Source of the DNA: Onchidella celtica | Lineage: Eukaryota; Mollusca; Gastropoda; Systellommatophora; Onchidiidae | Length of the DNA stretch: 64,000 bases | Reading direction: 5' to 3' | Assembly (NCBI GenBank): GCA_963931925.1 | Contig: OZ007570.1 | Location: forward strand, 36,097,035-36,161,034 | Shown: in pieces, positions 47,901 to 57,287 of the stretch | Layout of the letters: the number at the start of each line of letters is the position of its first letter | How positions within the stretch are numbered: the first letter of the stretch is position 1 | Position numbers and translations under genes: made by a program | The notes under the pieces: generated by a model | What the model was told of the DNA's origin: nothing | The model's input: the letters and a program-made list of their open reading frames with translations, nothing else | The model's database searches: none

Positions 47901-49452
47901 TTTTCACTCAGAATCTGGAATTTTTTGCCCTGTTTATCCCTGAATTGGTGCTGTGGAGGTTGGCAGGCTTGAAAAAGAAAAATGCATCAAATTACCTGTG
48001 TCTTGAATGTTAGAACAACTTTTTGATATCAGCCATATGTGTACTTTGTCAGTATGTAGATACTTTGTCAGTGAATTATGATAGGAATTAAAAGACCTGG
48101 CCATTCTGGTCCTGCAGTCAGTAATCTGAAAATGAAAGGGAGCATAACATTGCTTTTTAATCATTAATAAAGAAAAACTTTATTGCAGGTGTTTTACTAT
48201 GGTTTGATTCGTCAATCCTCTGGAGAAGACTGGACCAATGTGAAGTTGTACCTGTCCACTGCAGAACCAAGCATTGGAGGGACCATACCCACCTTGCCTG
48301 TGACCCAGTTGTCTGTGCGGAGATTCCGGTATGGCTGCTTTATTTCTTGTTTTGTGTTGACTAACCCAACTAATGTGAATGTGTAATTTATATTCAAATT
48401 TATTTCAGATGTGGGATGAACCTTTTCTTTTTTTTTGGTAAACATGGAGTAGCATATTTCATTTCCAAATCTATTTCAAATGTGGGAGGGTACCCCTCTC
48501 CGCACCCCAATTTTTTGTGTGTGTGTGAACATGAAGAGGACAGAGGAGAGGATTTTCCATATGTATTGGTGCTTCATTGTCTTTGCAGTGAGCGAACTCT
48601 TGATGATGAATTTCACCTTCAGATTCTCTGAAATGTGAGATGCGGCATATTTTTTTTTTGTCAATATGAAGCTGCAGTGTCGTTTTCCAATATTCTTCTT
48701 GGTTTGTGCAAGAGATGCTTATTTGTTATGTTACAGGCAAAGAGTAGTTCATTTCTGCCTTTGAAGAATGATCGGCAGATAAAAGTTGATATGATATTGA
48801 GAGATTAAGGTTAGGATGTGGATCAGCTTTTTGTGCATTTTTATATGTAAGATCTAACTTAGGTTTGACATACTACCTCAAAAAGCTTACCATAATGCTT
48901 AGACTTTGTGGACATCAAAGATTTTCAGACGATATGCTTGTTGTCTGCATTTAATACTTGTAGACACCAAGTCAATCAGATTAGGAGGCATATCTAACAT
49001 CCAGTGACACTGGCCTAGGGATGTATCTCTGATTTCGCTGTACCAGTTAAAATAATTAAATTGATTGGAGAACAGTAACACTTGACAGTCACAGAGTTGC
49101 AGCCAAAGGAACTCATGGAAAAATCCCATTCTCTGTGACTCCATGTCATAGGGTAAAAACAAAATAATGTATTTCCGAGCTGCATTGTCTCCAGAATTTC
49201 TTTTCTTTTAAAAAGGATTTACATACGCTGGTTAGATTTGGAAGCCTCATGCTCCCTTGTTTCAGTCCTCTCAGGAAAGGAATCGGCTTTGGTACCAGGA
49301 AGAGTCCCAGATTACCCCCGCCAGTTTCAGATTCCATGATTTTACGGTCAGCTCTACCTGGCAGTGTTCCCCCACCACCTCCACCCCCTCCTGGTGTGGA
49401 TTTGTATTCAGAAGCACCTGTTATGAACGCTGCCCTTGTGGCTGAAGAGCAG
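38993..49452 (+). CDS. F37C4.5-like protein (DUF4140/DUF4139), 3' part missing
   Basis: Eight coding exons from the ATG at 39056 join in phase to 352 codons with GT/AG introns; the exon may begin at 38993 (acceptor AAGCAG). Exon 1 carries the DUF4140 signature VTVYKDRAEVYREVE. Exons 2-5 supply an acidic/coiled-coil helical segment. Exons 6-7 start DUF4139 (VVLTVSYVVFGASWTPSYDLR, SSGEDWTNVKLYLSTAEP). Exon 8 adds a Pro-rich linker (PPPPPPPP). This matches the C. elegans F37C4.5 / bacterial mucoidy-inhibitor-A-like family, whose biochemical role is not established. The C-terminal DUF4139 core was not found. It may lie beyond 64000, since the introns lengthen and the young LTR element would then be intronic. 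No signal peptide or membrane segment is seen. Confidence 0.87.
39056..39237 (+). CDS. F37C4.5-like coding exon 1
   Basis: ATG in context AAAATGG, donor GTAAGA, phase 2. It encodes MADDKASVNEIIVKAAECPV, then TKVTVYKDRAEVYREVETTV. Confidence 0.88.
40047..40155 (+). CDS. F37C4.5-like coding exon 2
   Basis: Acceptor TTTTTTTAACAG, donor GTGGGT, phase 0 end. It encodes VEGKGNATIAEVSFQSKFV then EDEATMTEKEKALNEE. Confidence 0.88.
40391..40423. repeat. C run followed by T run
   Basis: About 19 C then 14 T in intron 2 of the F37C4.5-like gene. A TGAATAAAATTTATCTTATCTTATC retroposon-like tail follows at 40749-40775. Confidence 0.7.
40922..41038 (+). CDS. F37C4.5-like coding exon 3
   Basis: 39 codons, phase 0 (LKSLQEERKALDLESQKGAL and KKQWDVLDKFA). 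Helical/coiled-coil composition. Donor GTATGT. Confidence 0.88.
43281..43610 (-). pseudogene. piggyBac transposase N-terminal fragment
   Basis: 109 codons from MASGSGKKERISLF. It contains the acidic/serine segment SEDNFLPDSGSEYVLS and SDSSDSDSRPTTSK, typical of the disordered N-terminus of piggyBac transposases. It ends in a basic KKVPTKKSRS. A stop follows and the DDE catalytic part and Cys-rich C-terminus are absent, fitting an internal deletion of the element. Confidence 0.65.
43399..43420. repeat. 22-bp perfect palindrome
   Basis: Self-complementary around AGATCT, built of CTAGTACTAG arms, inside the Ser/Thr-rich part of the piggyBac fragment. Likely a chance product of TCTAGT-rich sequence. 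Confidence 0.9.
44175..44211 (+). CDS. F37C4.5-like coding exon 4 (micro-exon)
   Basis: 37 bases after a long T-rich acceptor (TTTTTTTTCAG), encoding GQPISLDANYFK. Phase 1 end at GTAATT. Its phase fits both neighbours, which is the main support for so short an exon. Confidence 0.8.
44790..44952 (+). CDS. F37C4.5-like coding exon 5
   Basis: Acceptor ATTTGCAG, donor GTATTG. It encodes MREFIQQYKDIGKQLEAERF, then DLEKKDQELVKKIAVVESNL, a clear coiled coil. Confidence 0.87.
45245..45565 (-). repeat. degenerate SINE copy, minus strand
   Basis: Starts on the plus strand with about 21 G then T-rich DNA (the complement of the C/A linker). Then come GCCTGGGCAGCTGGCCTTGT, CAACTGTCAAGGTATCTTCAA and AGACTCGTTACTCGATCCTA, and the B box and A box at 45500-45545 in reverse order. 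Confidence 0.75.
46484..46640 (+). repeat. tRNA-Leu/Ser-derived SINE head, second family
   Basis: GAGTGGCCAAACGGTTAAGC resembles the class-II tRNA A-box arm and GGTTCTAATCC at 46560 the B box. The acceptor stem does not pair, and a CT-rich body follows, so this is a SINE, not a tRNA gene. It differs from the family at 11301. Confidence 0.5.
46777..46906 (+). CDS. F37C4.5-like coding exon 6
   Basis: Acceptor CTACACAG, donor GTAGGT, phase 0. It encodes ECVVVLEAEAETKVVLTVSY, then VVFGASWTPSYDLRMFTDQG, the start of DUF4139. Confidence 0.9.
48189..48328 (+). CDS. F37C4.5-like coding exon 7
   Basis: Acceptor TATTGCAG, donor GTATGG, phase 2. It encodes VFYYGLIRQSSGEDWTNVKL, then YLSTAEPSIGGTIPTLP, the strand-rich DUF4139 segment. 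Confidence 0.9.
49275..49452 (+). CDS. F37C4.5-like coding exon 8 (Pro-rich linker)
   Basis: Acceptor CTCTCAG completes the split Arg codon. It encodes KGIGFGTRKSPRLPPPVSDS, MILRSALPGSVPPPPPPPPG and VDLYSEAPVMNAALVAEEQ. The donor CAG|GTTACT is weak. If it is not used the frame runs on 16 codons to a TAA at 49501. Confidence 0.7.
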
Positions 49453-49495
49453 GTTACTATTCACTTCAACAGTGATTTCAGCCAGCTCTTAAAAT

Positions 49496-49535
49496 CATTA
49501 TAATCTATCAAAGCATATTCCTAGCTGAATAGCAT
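49496..49535. repeat. 40-bp direct repeat, left copy
   Basis: Matches 51269-51308 at 39 of 40 bases (ATCAAAGCATATTCCTAGCT within it). It lies just after exon 8 of the F37C4.5-like gene. Confidence 0.9.
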
Positions 49536-50612
49536 GGAAGCATGAAGTCCAGCTTTTCTCTTTGAAAACTGTAAACACTTGTACACAGCATCTGCTAACC
49601 GTGGAAGGTGTGACCATTTTTGGTCTTCTGGGTTTCAAACTGCTTAATTCATAGATTTCATAAACCTTAACCAAAAGAGTGTAGGCTGCAAATAACACCG
49701 ACAATTTCTTCACAGAGCAGTAAAAAAACTGGTGAAAATTCCAAATAATCATGACATTTTTTTTGTTCAGTTATCTGCATTTCCATAAGAGGAATTGAAA
49801 GATAATTAAAGTAAATTTAGAGGTCCAGTTTTGTATAAATTTACAAGATAGAGGAGATTATCACATGGGAAATAGTGAGGGGCAGGTCTAATACATGGGT
49901 TACTCAAATTTGTCTAAGACCCTTCTTTTCTCATAAAGTATTTTCATAGAATGGTAACTGAAGTGGACAAGAGACATACCGATAAAAATGAAGGAAAAAA
50001 GAAAACATCAGTGGCTTTTGGTTGTTGCCAGTACGTTGTATCTCAGTTTAAAGCGGGTGGTTGGCGGGCGCTTCTGGTAGGGTTTCCTTCTGTCCTATCA
50101 TTCTTTTATATTCTGTCTATTGTCTTGCTTCTTCCTAGCACAATGTGACTGTTATCGTGTCAATCTGCTTTCTCTAAACTCAAACTCAGACTCAAACTCA
50201 GTTTAAGAAATCAGATAAATTTGTAATTTACTTTCACTTGCATCATCTCTTGTCCATATGACGTCCATTTAATCCTTTGTTTGTGATAGAAAGTGGCATA
50301 TTGGATGTTATTTTGTGAATGTTTCTGGATTCTCATTCCATCAATATTCACAAATCTCGACTGTATTTGAGTTGCTGGAAAACGTATTGCTAAATCAGCT
50401 GAAGTGACCAAAACAAAAAAATGTAAGAAACCATTTAAGGCTATGAAGAATTCATCAGCATTCCATGATTGGCTCAAGAAGTTCTTTGTTCAGTAATTAT
50501 AGTTAGCTGAAGAATATTTAACGGATCTTGAAGGAGGTTGAAAATGTACACACAGTTTTTATGCACTATGGAGGTTTGGGTAAATTAAAACCCACGAATT
50601 TATCTGCTTTAA

Positions 50613-50856
50613 CTCATTCAGTTGCAATCATCTGTATGTAGATGATATGGATTGTTAGGGCTGTGTGGGGATCAATGATAAATGGACGATGTCATTGTTT
50701 TGTTGCTCAGGTTGTGTAGATTAAACTTTTATGGTTTTCCTAAATAGTGCCACATCAACAGATTATTGGTCATTTTACAATAGATCCCCACAAAATGATA
50801 TAATAGTCTGATAATGCCTTGGTACAAACATGGAAACCCCCGTGGCACTGAATGAG
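50613..50856. mobile_element. piggyBac-type MITE
   Basis: TTAA at 50609-50612 and 50857-50860. Both ends begin CTCATTCAGT reading inward, a perfect 10-bp inverted repeat. Confidence 0.7.
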
Positions 50857-51268
50857 TTAAGACATGATCAAAAAGTCTTAAAGTGGAGCAAAATGATAAT
50901 TTGCAAGCAAGTGCATATGGGCTACAAAAGCATTTATTCATGTTCGTCTTAAGCAGACTTGCCATAGTGTGTTTTGGGGAGGAAATAGAAATGAATGCTC
51001 TGCAAAAAAAAAAAACATGCAAAAAAGGTTAGATGCTCCTTGTGACCATTCTCTAAACACCTGAAAATTTCCTTTTTTTCACCTTTTGAAATTTCTAAGT
51101 TCACACTCAGTTCATCCAGTTCTGAAGTGAAAAAAAAAAACGACAACAAAAAACTGGAACAGTCCTATATAAGAAAATAAACATCAAGGACAAGGTATAA
51201 TGTGCAGTTGTGTAGAAGTTCAGTTTGGTATAATCTTTTTATTTTTTATTTGTTTTTTAGTGGAGCAC

Positions 51269-51308
51269 CATTATAATCCATCAAAGCATATTCCTAGCTG
51301 AATAGCAT
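51269..51308. repeat. 40-bp direct repeat, right copy
   Basis: Second copy, 1773 bp downstream of the first. The intervening 1.7 kb holds a piggyBac-type MITE but no recognised element ends. Confidence 0.9.
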
Positions 51309-51544
51309 TCACAAATAGACTTGTGGTGGAATGAGAAGTTACAGCTTAGTGGCCTTTTCGTAGTGGGTAACAAACAACATCTAGAAATGGTTCTACAATT
51401 TTGTCCCCAGCTTTTTGACCAAAAATCAAGGCTTTATGAAATACAGCTTTTTTTTGCGGAGCATCTTTCAACACAAGTGATCCATTGTACACAGGACATT
51501 TTTTGTATTTTATATACTTCTTTAATCCTGTTAAATTTGCCTTA

Positions 51545-51620
51545 GTGTCATTGCAGCCTAGTTACAACTGGAGCAGACTTGTCGTTGTCATAGTGCAGCA
51601 GCGCCGGTCGGCGGTTTTTG
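51545..51620 (-). repeat. fragment of the composite SINE 3' module
   Basis: The reverse complement contains GCGCTGCACTATGAC, CTCCAGTTGTAACTAG and GCTGCAATGACAC, matching the SINE 3' module at 11301 and 31393. Confidence 0.7.
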
Positions 51621-51731
51621 TTTTCACATGTCTATGAAGCACTCTTTTCTTTTTATACTGAACAGCGGAATAGTATTTTATAGGAAAAAAAAAATAGTTG
51701 CAGTACAATATTCCCAGATAACATTCAGCTC

Positions 51732-51913
51732 CAGTGGCAGATCTGCTATGAAACTAATGAAGCTTTTGCTTCATGGCCCCTAATCCCAGAGGGCCATCAA
51801 GAAATTTTCTTCAGTGAGTGAATTTGGGATGTTGCCCTATTGTTGCTGGTTGCGAAGAGGCCCCTTAACAACAGTTCAAGCTTCAGGGTCCCAAAAATGT
51901 AGGTCCGCCACTG
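51732..51913. mobile_element. hAT-type MITE
   Basis: Ends CAGTGGCAGATCTGC and, from the right, CAGTGGCGGACCTAC. Eight-base flanks TTCAGCTC and TTTAGCTC agree at 7 of 8, as expected for a hAT target duplication. Confidence 0.75.
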
Positions 51914-52073
51914 TTTAGCTCATGGACGTATTTTTGTGCATGAACTTTTGTCATTTAGCACACCTCTGGATGCAGATGCTTGGACGAAGATTAAACATTA
52001 TAATTAACCATGGGGTTCAAACACACACACACACACTCTCACACAAATGCTATGTTTATTTGTTGCCCTGCAG

Positions 52074-52200
52074 GCCCAATGTTTATGCATCAGCTGCCCA
52101 GTGTATGGACATGGTGGACAACTTATTTAGTTTTAGCGGTGAGAGTGACCACGATGATAGCGGCTTCATGATGCCTTCTTTAGCAGTAGCGCAAATTAAG
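52074..52200 (+). CDS. candidate further exon of the F37C4.5-like gene
   Basis: A good acceptor (TTGCCCTGCAG) is followed by an open stretch PNVYASAAQCMDMVDNLFSF then SGESDHDDSGFMMPSLAVAQ, ending at AAG|GTTAGG. The Met/Ser/acidic composition suits the linker before the DUF4139 core. It does not join exon 8 in phase (exon 8 ends phase 0; this frame needs two bases pending). Either an exon between them is missed or this is not part of the gene. Confidence 0.3.
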
Positions 52201-52784
52201 GTTAGGAGATGCATTATTAGTGAGTCGAATTAAAGTTTGAACTGCCAGATCACCAAACAAAAGATACATTGCCCGTCCATTTTTAGACTAAACTGGCCAC
52301 TGAAAACCCATCGATTACACTTTATCCCGATACTGAATGTAGTTACCTTCCATACTTAACTAAAGCAAACTCACATCTATGATTTTTTGTTTTTTAAAGA
52401 ACGAAAGCCAAACGAGGTTAAAGATGTTAAGATTAAAGAGGAAAGAATATTTAGAAATGGAGATAACTTCCCTGTAAACGAATGTTCAGTGTAACGGATT
52501 TGATAAAACAATGAATTCCAATTGGGTGAATTAATTTGTTAATGAAGAAGGCAAACAGGCAAGCAAGTATCAGTAAGAGAAATCAGTGAGTAACTGGAAC
52601 ATAAATATAGCACAACTAGTTAAATGTGTAACCTGGTGAAAAAAGGGAAGATGATAATTATAGTAGGACAAGCCAGTCATATTCAAACGGGCAAAAAAAG
52701 ATCAGTTGATAGATAGAACATAGATGAAACAAGACGAATTAGATCAGTAACTTGGTGAAAACGAGAGACGATGATCCAGTAGGG

Positions 52785-54643
52785 CAGGGGTTCGCAACGG
52801 GGGCGATATTGTCCCCCTAGGGGCGATTTTGAGTCTCATGGGACGAAAACAACAAAAGGGGCGATTTGGGGGGGGGGGGGGGGGAATTAATATTTTCCTG
52901 ACTAGGGATTACAGTTTTGCACAATATCTTGACCATAATTTCGCTTCATTTTAGTGTAGAACCATTGTTAGAAAGAAAAAAAAATCACGTCAAGTACATG
53001 CTGCCCAATTTCCTTGGCCGTTCAGTAAATTACTAGTAGATCTATATGTAATTGATAGCAGGGTGAAGGATTTCTTTATAGAGAAAGCCCTACAATGACC
53101 AGTATAATTTCAGTAGCGACAGATGGAGCACCCATAAATGATGGGATGGCATTAGAGCTTCATCATAAAAATAGAGGTTTCTGGACCCATCAATGATGGA
53201 TGGCATTAGAGCTTCATCATAAAAATAGAGGTTTCTGGACCCATCAATGATGGGATGGCATCAGAGCTTCATCATAAAAATAGAGGTTTCTGGACCCATC
53301 AATGATGGATGGCATCAGAGCTTCATCATAAAAATAGAGGTTTCTGGACCCATCAATGATGGGATGGCATCAGAGCTTCATCATAAAAATAGAGGTTTCT
53401 GGACCCATCAATGATGGATGGCATCAGAGCTTCATCATAAAAATAGAGGTTTCTGGACCCATCAATGATGGATGGCATCAGAGCTTCATCATAAAAATAG
53501 AGGTTTCTGGACCCATCAATGATGGATGGCATCAGAGCTTCATCATAAAAATAGAGGTTTCTGGACCCATCAATGATGGATGGCATCAGAGCTTCATCAT
53601 AAAAATAGAGGTTTCTGGCCTTTTCGCCGCCCTTATTGAGAAAGCTGAAAGATTTGATCGACTTCTTCCCTAGGTCCACTGCTTGTCAATAAGTGACTGA
53701 CTACCTTCGGCGTTTTTCGGAGCTGTTTGAATCAGTGCAGAAGTTTTTTTTTATTTCATTTTTGTTTTTAAAGCAGTAAGACTCAGCATGCCAGCCTGGA
53801 GAGAGAATGCAGAGGCTGCCTGCATGTTAAAATTTTTTTGCCAAGTTTAATGAAGGGAACTTTAACAAGACAATCTAGTTAAAGCAGTGTATGTCCTGTC
53901 GTCTTTCTCCGATTTATGAACAACGGGGGCAAATCGTTCACCTCCCTCAACTTGGTAGAGTCATGCACGGGCGATTTTAAGACCTCCGAGATCTTTGTGT
54001 CTTTGGGTGGATTGTGAAGCCTAATTGTCACTATACACCTTGACGCCCAGGCATTTGCAAGAAGTCTTGCTAGATTTCCAGCACTGCATCGAGGTTCAAG
54101 TCATTTTCAGACAAGAGAGCTACAAAATTTTCCGGATAAAACACCAGAACGTCTATTCTTCCTTCTGGAAGGATGTTTCTCCTCCCCCTAGTAGCCTTTT
54201 CCCCCATGCTTTTCTATTTTATAGAGAAAGGATCGAGTCCCGCGTAAAGAAATCACAAAAACTGCAAAACAGGCTTCAGATGTGTGGGAGGGTGATCTGC
54301 GTTCCCTTCTCACAAAGACCGACACTACATAGCCAGCAACAGCACACCAGCCGCGAGAAAGTCACCGACATGTTAACAGTACATGTACCGTACGTGGGTT
54401 TTGTGAACTGGAACAGCCAATTATTGATGCATTTGATGAAGGATATTTTCTATTTGTTGTTTATATCTCAATAATCAGTAAATCAAGAGTCCTTAAAAAA
54501 GCTTCGAAAACCCCAACATAGTTTAGGTCAAACCTGTGCACATTTGGTTACATGTTACAGCGGAGGTAAGGTGGGAGGGGCGCGATGACAGAAAGTTTCG
54601 GGCCCAAGGGGGGATATTGCCTGAAAAAGGTTGAGAACCACTG
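52785..54643 (+). mobile_element. hAT transposon relic carrying a minisatellite
   Basis: Ends CAGGGGTTCGCAACGGGGGC and, from the right, CAGTGGTTCTCAACC, with GGGGCGAT repeats at the left. Plus-strand traces of transposase are visible: ISVATDGAP at about 53107-53133 (the TDGAP motif of hAT/ZBED-like transposases), GLFAALIEKA after the tandem array, then VHC. Stops and frame changes follow, so it is dead. The flanks CAGTAGGG and TAGTACTA share only AGTA, a decayed or absent target duplication. Confidence 0.75.
53131..53619. repeat. 54/55-bp minisatellite, nine units
   Basis: Units beginning GGCAT(T/C)AGAGCTTCATC start at 53148, 53202, 53257, 53311, 53366, 53420, 53474, 53528 and 53582. The first two units have GGCATTAG, the rest GGCATCAG. 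Two spacings are 55 bp because of an extra G. The last units are open on both strands only because 54 is a multiple of three. Confidence 0.95.
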
Positions 54644-54770
54644 TAGTACTAATAGGGCAAGTGAGTCATATTCAAATCAGTGGAAAAAATCAGTGAATAA
54701 ATAGAACATAGCTGAAAGAAGACTAGTTAAATCAGTAATTTGGTGAAAAAGAGAAGGATGATGTAGTATG

Positions 54771-56550
54771 TATTCAGAAACGACAAAAATTAATTTAAAA
54801 AAAAAAAAAGCGCGTTTTCTCCCTTTTCCCTCCATGCTAGCTTGTGATTTAAAGCTTTGTGTGCCACACTCGCAGCTAAGTAAACGGTTTCGCTTCGTTC
54901 CTGTTGAAGTCTTTTATTGTTCGAGTTTTTTCACTTGAAAAAGGCGAAAGCCGAAAATTTTGTGTATTTTCTGTCTTCTCTTTATTTTACCTTGTATTGT
55001 TTGGGTTTTATTTCTCACGCAGGGTTTCGCAACATACAACCTTTTCTTTTTGCTCAATTTTGACATTGCTTATAGCCCTGCTGCGACCCCACAGTTTTTC
55101 TGTGGTTTTTATGATATTTCGTGAATTTCACACCTCCTATTGCAGTCCAGTTTTCTTAGCATTGGCCTTTGTGTGGAAAATGTTCATAACAAGACCCCAG
55201 ATGCAGTGACTTTGGCTTCCTGTGGCTTTGGGCTGGCTTTGGGTAAATTTGCCGAATGACGCCAGTGCCGTCTCGCCGGAAAGTCGAGAAGATGTCAAAA
55301 ACCTTCACGGCACCTTTTAGAGAGCACAGTCCTTCAGTTTTCATCTCGTTTCCCTTTTCGTTTTAGTCCGGTGTCTTTTTGCAGAAGTACCGCAAGCGAA
55401 ACGAAACCGAAGCCGCTGTGTGTGGCCTGTAAGTAAATCTTTAGAGAGCCTGTGTCGAAAGGTTCGGCCTTGGAAAAGTCGAAGTGGTTGAAGAGGTCAA
55501 AGAGGTTGAAGAGGTCAAAGTGGTTGAAGAAGTCAAAGTGGTTGTAAATAAAAAAAAAAAAAGTCTAATTCAGCTGATCCACATTGTGTTCGCCTAGAAT
55601 GACAAGGTTCTAACTCCACCTTTTGGCCGAACAGAGTTACACACTACACACTACTTCTATAGGCTCTCCATTGTGTGTAAAAGTACCAAGCCGGATTCAG
55701 TGTTTAATTTGTATGTTTTACTGAAAACAAAAAACCAAATTGCATCACTAAAAGTTATGAGCACACGAAGCTTCAGTCATCATTTTCTCAAAAGTTTTCA
55801 GGAAGGAGTTAGAACTTTGGCAGTCTAAGGGGACGATATGTCATCAGGGTTATCTAGATTATTATATGAAAAAATAATATCTCGTGATTTCTAACAAGAT
55901 CTACCGTTACTCATACAGCTTTAATTTGCATGATATTTGAAGGTGCCTTCCAGAAGATTTTTTTTTGTGTGTAGGTTTGGAGATTTGAAATGATGGAGAT
56001 GTAATTTTTAATTTAAAAAAAAACAACTTTTAGACATTTTCTTGTGGCCTTGTTGAAATTATTGCAGTTACATGAAAGTTCATTAAGGGTACACTTTGCA
56101 CACTCGTTTTTTTCTCAGTTTGACTATTTTGGACATAAAACATTCTGGTTGCCAGCACTTCATACAATCAATTTTCATTGATCATATGTAATTTCAAAAC
56201 ACCCCTTTCCCTCTCCTGCTTTGGCACTTGCCACAGCACATGTTATTTAAATTTAGCGTTTCCGTTAGTCGTGCTGTTTCAAGCCATCCCTCATCTTTAC
56301 AGCACAATTTGTATTTTGTCCCCGCTCATCAGTCTAAAGATGAAAAGGGAAAGTTCTTGCATTATTGTTCATTTGTCATGCCATAAAATGGTGTCAACTG
56401 TCATGACCTGGATGTTTACGTTACAAGCAAAAACCGTCAAGCGAAAAGCTTTGGAAAATGTTAGATCTCTCACCATCATCTCTCTCTCTCACACTCTCTC
56501 TTTCACACTCTGTTCCTCTCCCTCTGTCTTTCATTCTCTTCCTCTCTCTT
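54771..56550. other. AT-rich region left of the Gmr1-type element
   Basis: Contains the 18-bp repeat and CT-rich DNA at 56478-56550 into which the LTR element inserted. Short open frames (54904-55209, 56178-56555) show no family features. Confidence 0.45.
55472..55546. repeat. 18-bp tandem repeat
   Basis: About four units of the type GTTGAAGAGGTCAAAGTG, which read Val/Glu/Lys-rich (VEEVKVVEEVK) on the plus strand. No gene around them was recognised. Confidence 0.7.
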
Positions 56551-57176
56551 TGTAGCGTCCCACTAGTTGAACGATCGATATTTTTCTTCCCCCTGCATGA
56601 CGCGTCTCACTCGGCGACTCCCCCCCCCCCCCCTCTCGCCAGCAAGGCCGGTATTTCCCTTTGATGTCGCTGTGTGGCTTGTTTGTCTCACTGTAGAAAA
56701 TCTAGAGCGTCTGGAAGATTCTGCGGTGTCCGAGATTACGCTAGGTCGACCTTGAGTGATGTAATGCTGTGACGTGTCTGTGTACGATTGGGTGGCCTGT
56801 ATGTGTCCCGAACGATCTAGGTCTGTCTCGTGCTTATGGGGCGGTAAAGCCGCTTCCTGAACGTTCCTGGACAGAATATATATAAGGAGGGCCAGGCGAG
56901 CAGTAGGGGGTGCAAATCGTGGGTGAAAATCGTAAGGTGCAAATCGTAGGTGTGTACATCCAGTTGTAGTAGAAGTGTAGTGCCTTCCCTGATAGGTGTA
57001 AGTAACTTGTGGATATCAGCTCGTGTTTACAGTTATTAAAGTTAGTGTTAATTGTTCATCGGATCCTGTTATTTATTTCTACAACAGTTCGAGACAGTTT
57101 CGTTTTTAAGGGGTAGACGATCAGTTCATCTGACTCTCCCCATCATAACGTGCTGAAATTTGCATCAACTGTTACA
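56551..57176 (+). repeat. 5' LTR of Gmr1-type element
   Basis: Begins TGTAGCGTCCC and ends GTTACA. TATATATAAGG at about 56877-56887 is a likely TATA box. Downstream GTGCAAATCGT occurs twice near 56918-56952, and ATTAAA near 57034 may serve polyadenylation. Confidence 0.95.
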
Positions 57177-57179
57177 TAT

Positions 57180-57197
57180 TGGGGGCTCGTCCGGGAT
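57180..57197 (+). promoter_or_regulatory. primer-binding site, tRNA-Pro type
   Basis: 18 bases (TGGGGGCTCGTCCGGGAT) start three bases after the LTR and are complementary to the 3' end of animal tRNA-Pro. The same site is used by murine leukaemia-type retroviruses, which is convergence on the same tRNA. Confidence 0.85.
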
Positions 57198-57287
57198 CCG
57201 ATTAGATCAGAACAGATTTAATTCAGACCATCGACGTGTTTCTAAAGTACAGTAAATTGTGTAAAGATCATCGAGGATATCCACAAC

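Larger units (their letters stand above)
52555..54770. repeat. degenerate ~115-bp tandem repeat interrupted by a hAT element
   Basis: Three diverged units: about 52555-52667, 52668-52784 and 54655-54770. Shared blocks are AAGCCAGTCATATTC, ATAGAACATAG, AATCAGTAA and TTGGTGAAAA. The hAT element at 52785-54643 lies between units two and three. Confidence 0.65.

Noticed and set aside
53353..53679. Open frames of over 100 codons on both strands
   Set aside because: They arise from a 54-bp tandem repeat whose length is a multiple of three; not a gene.
54025..54474. 149-codon plus-strand frame
   Set aside because: It falls inside the hAT relic downstream of stops and lacks recognisable motifs; at best decayed transposase sequence.
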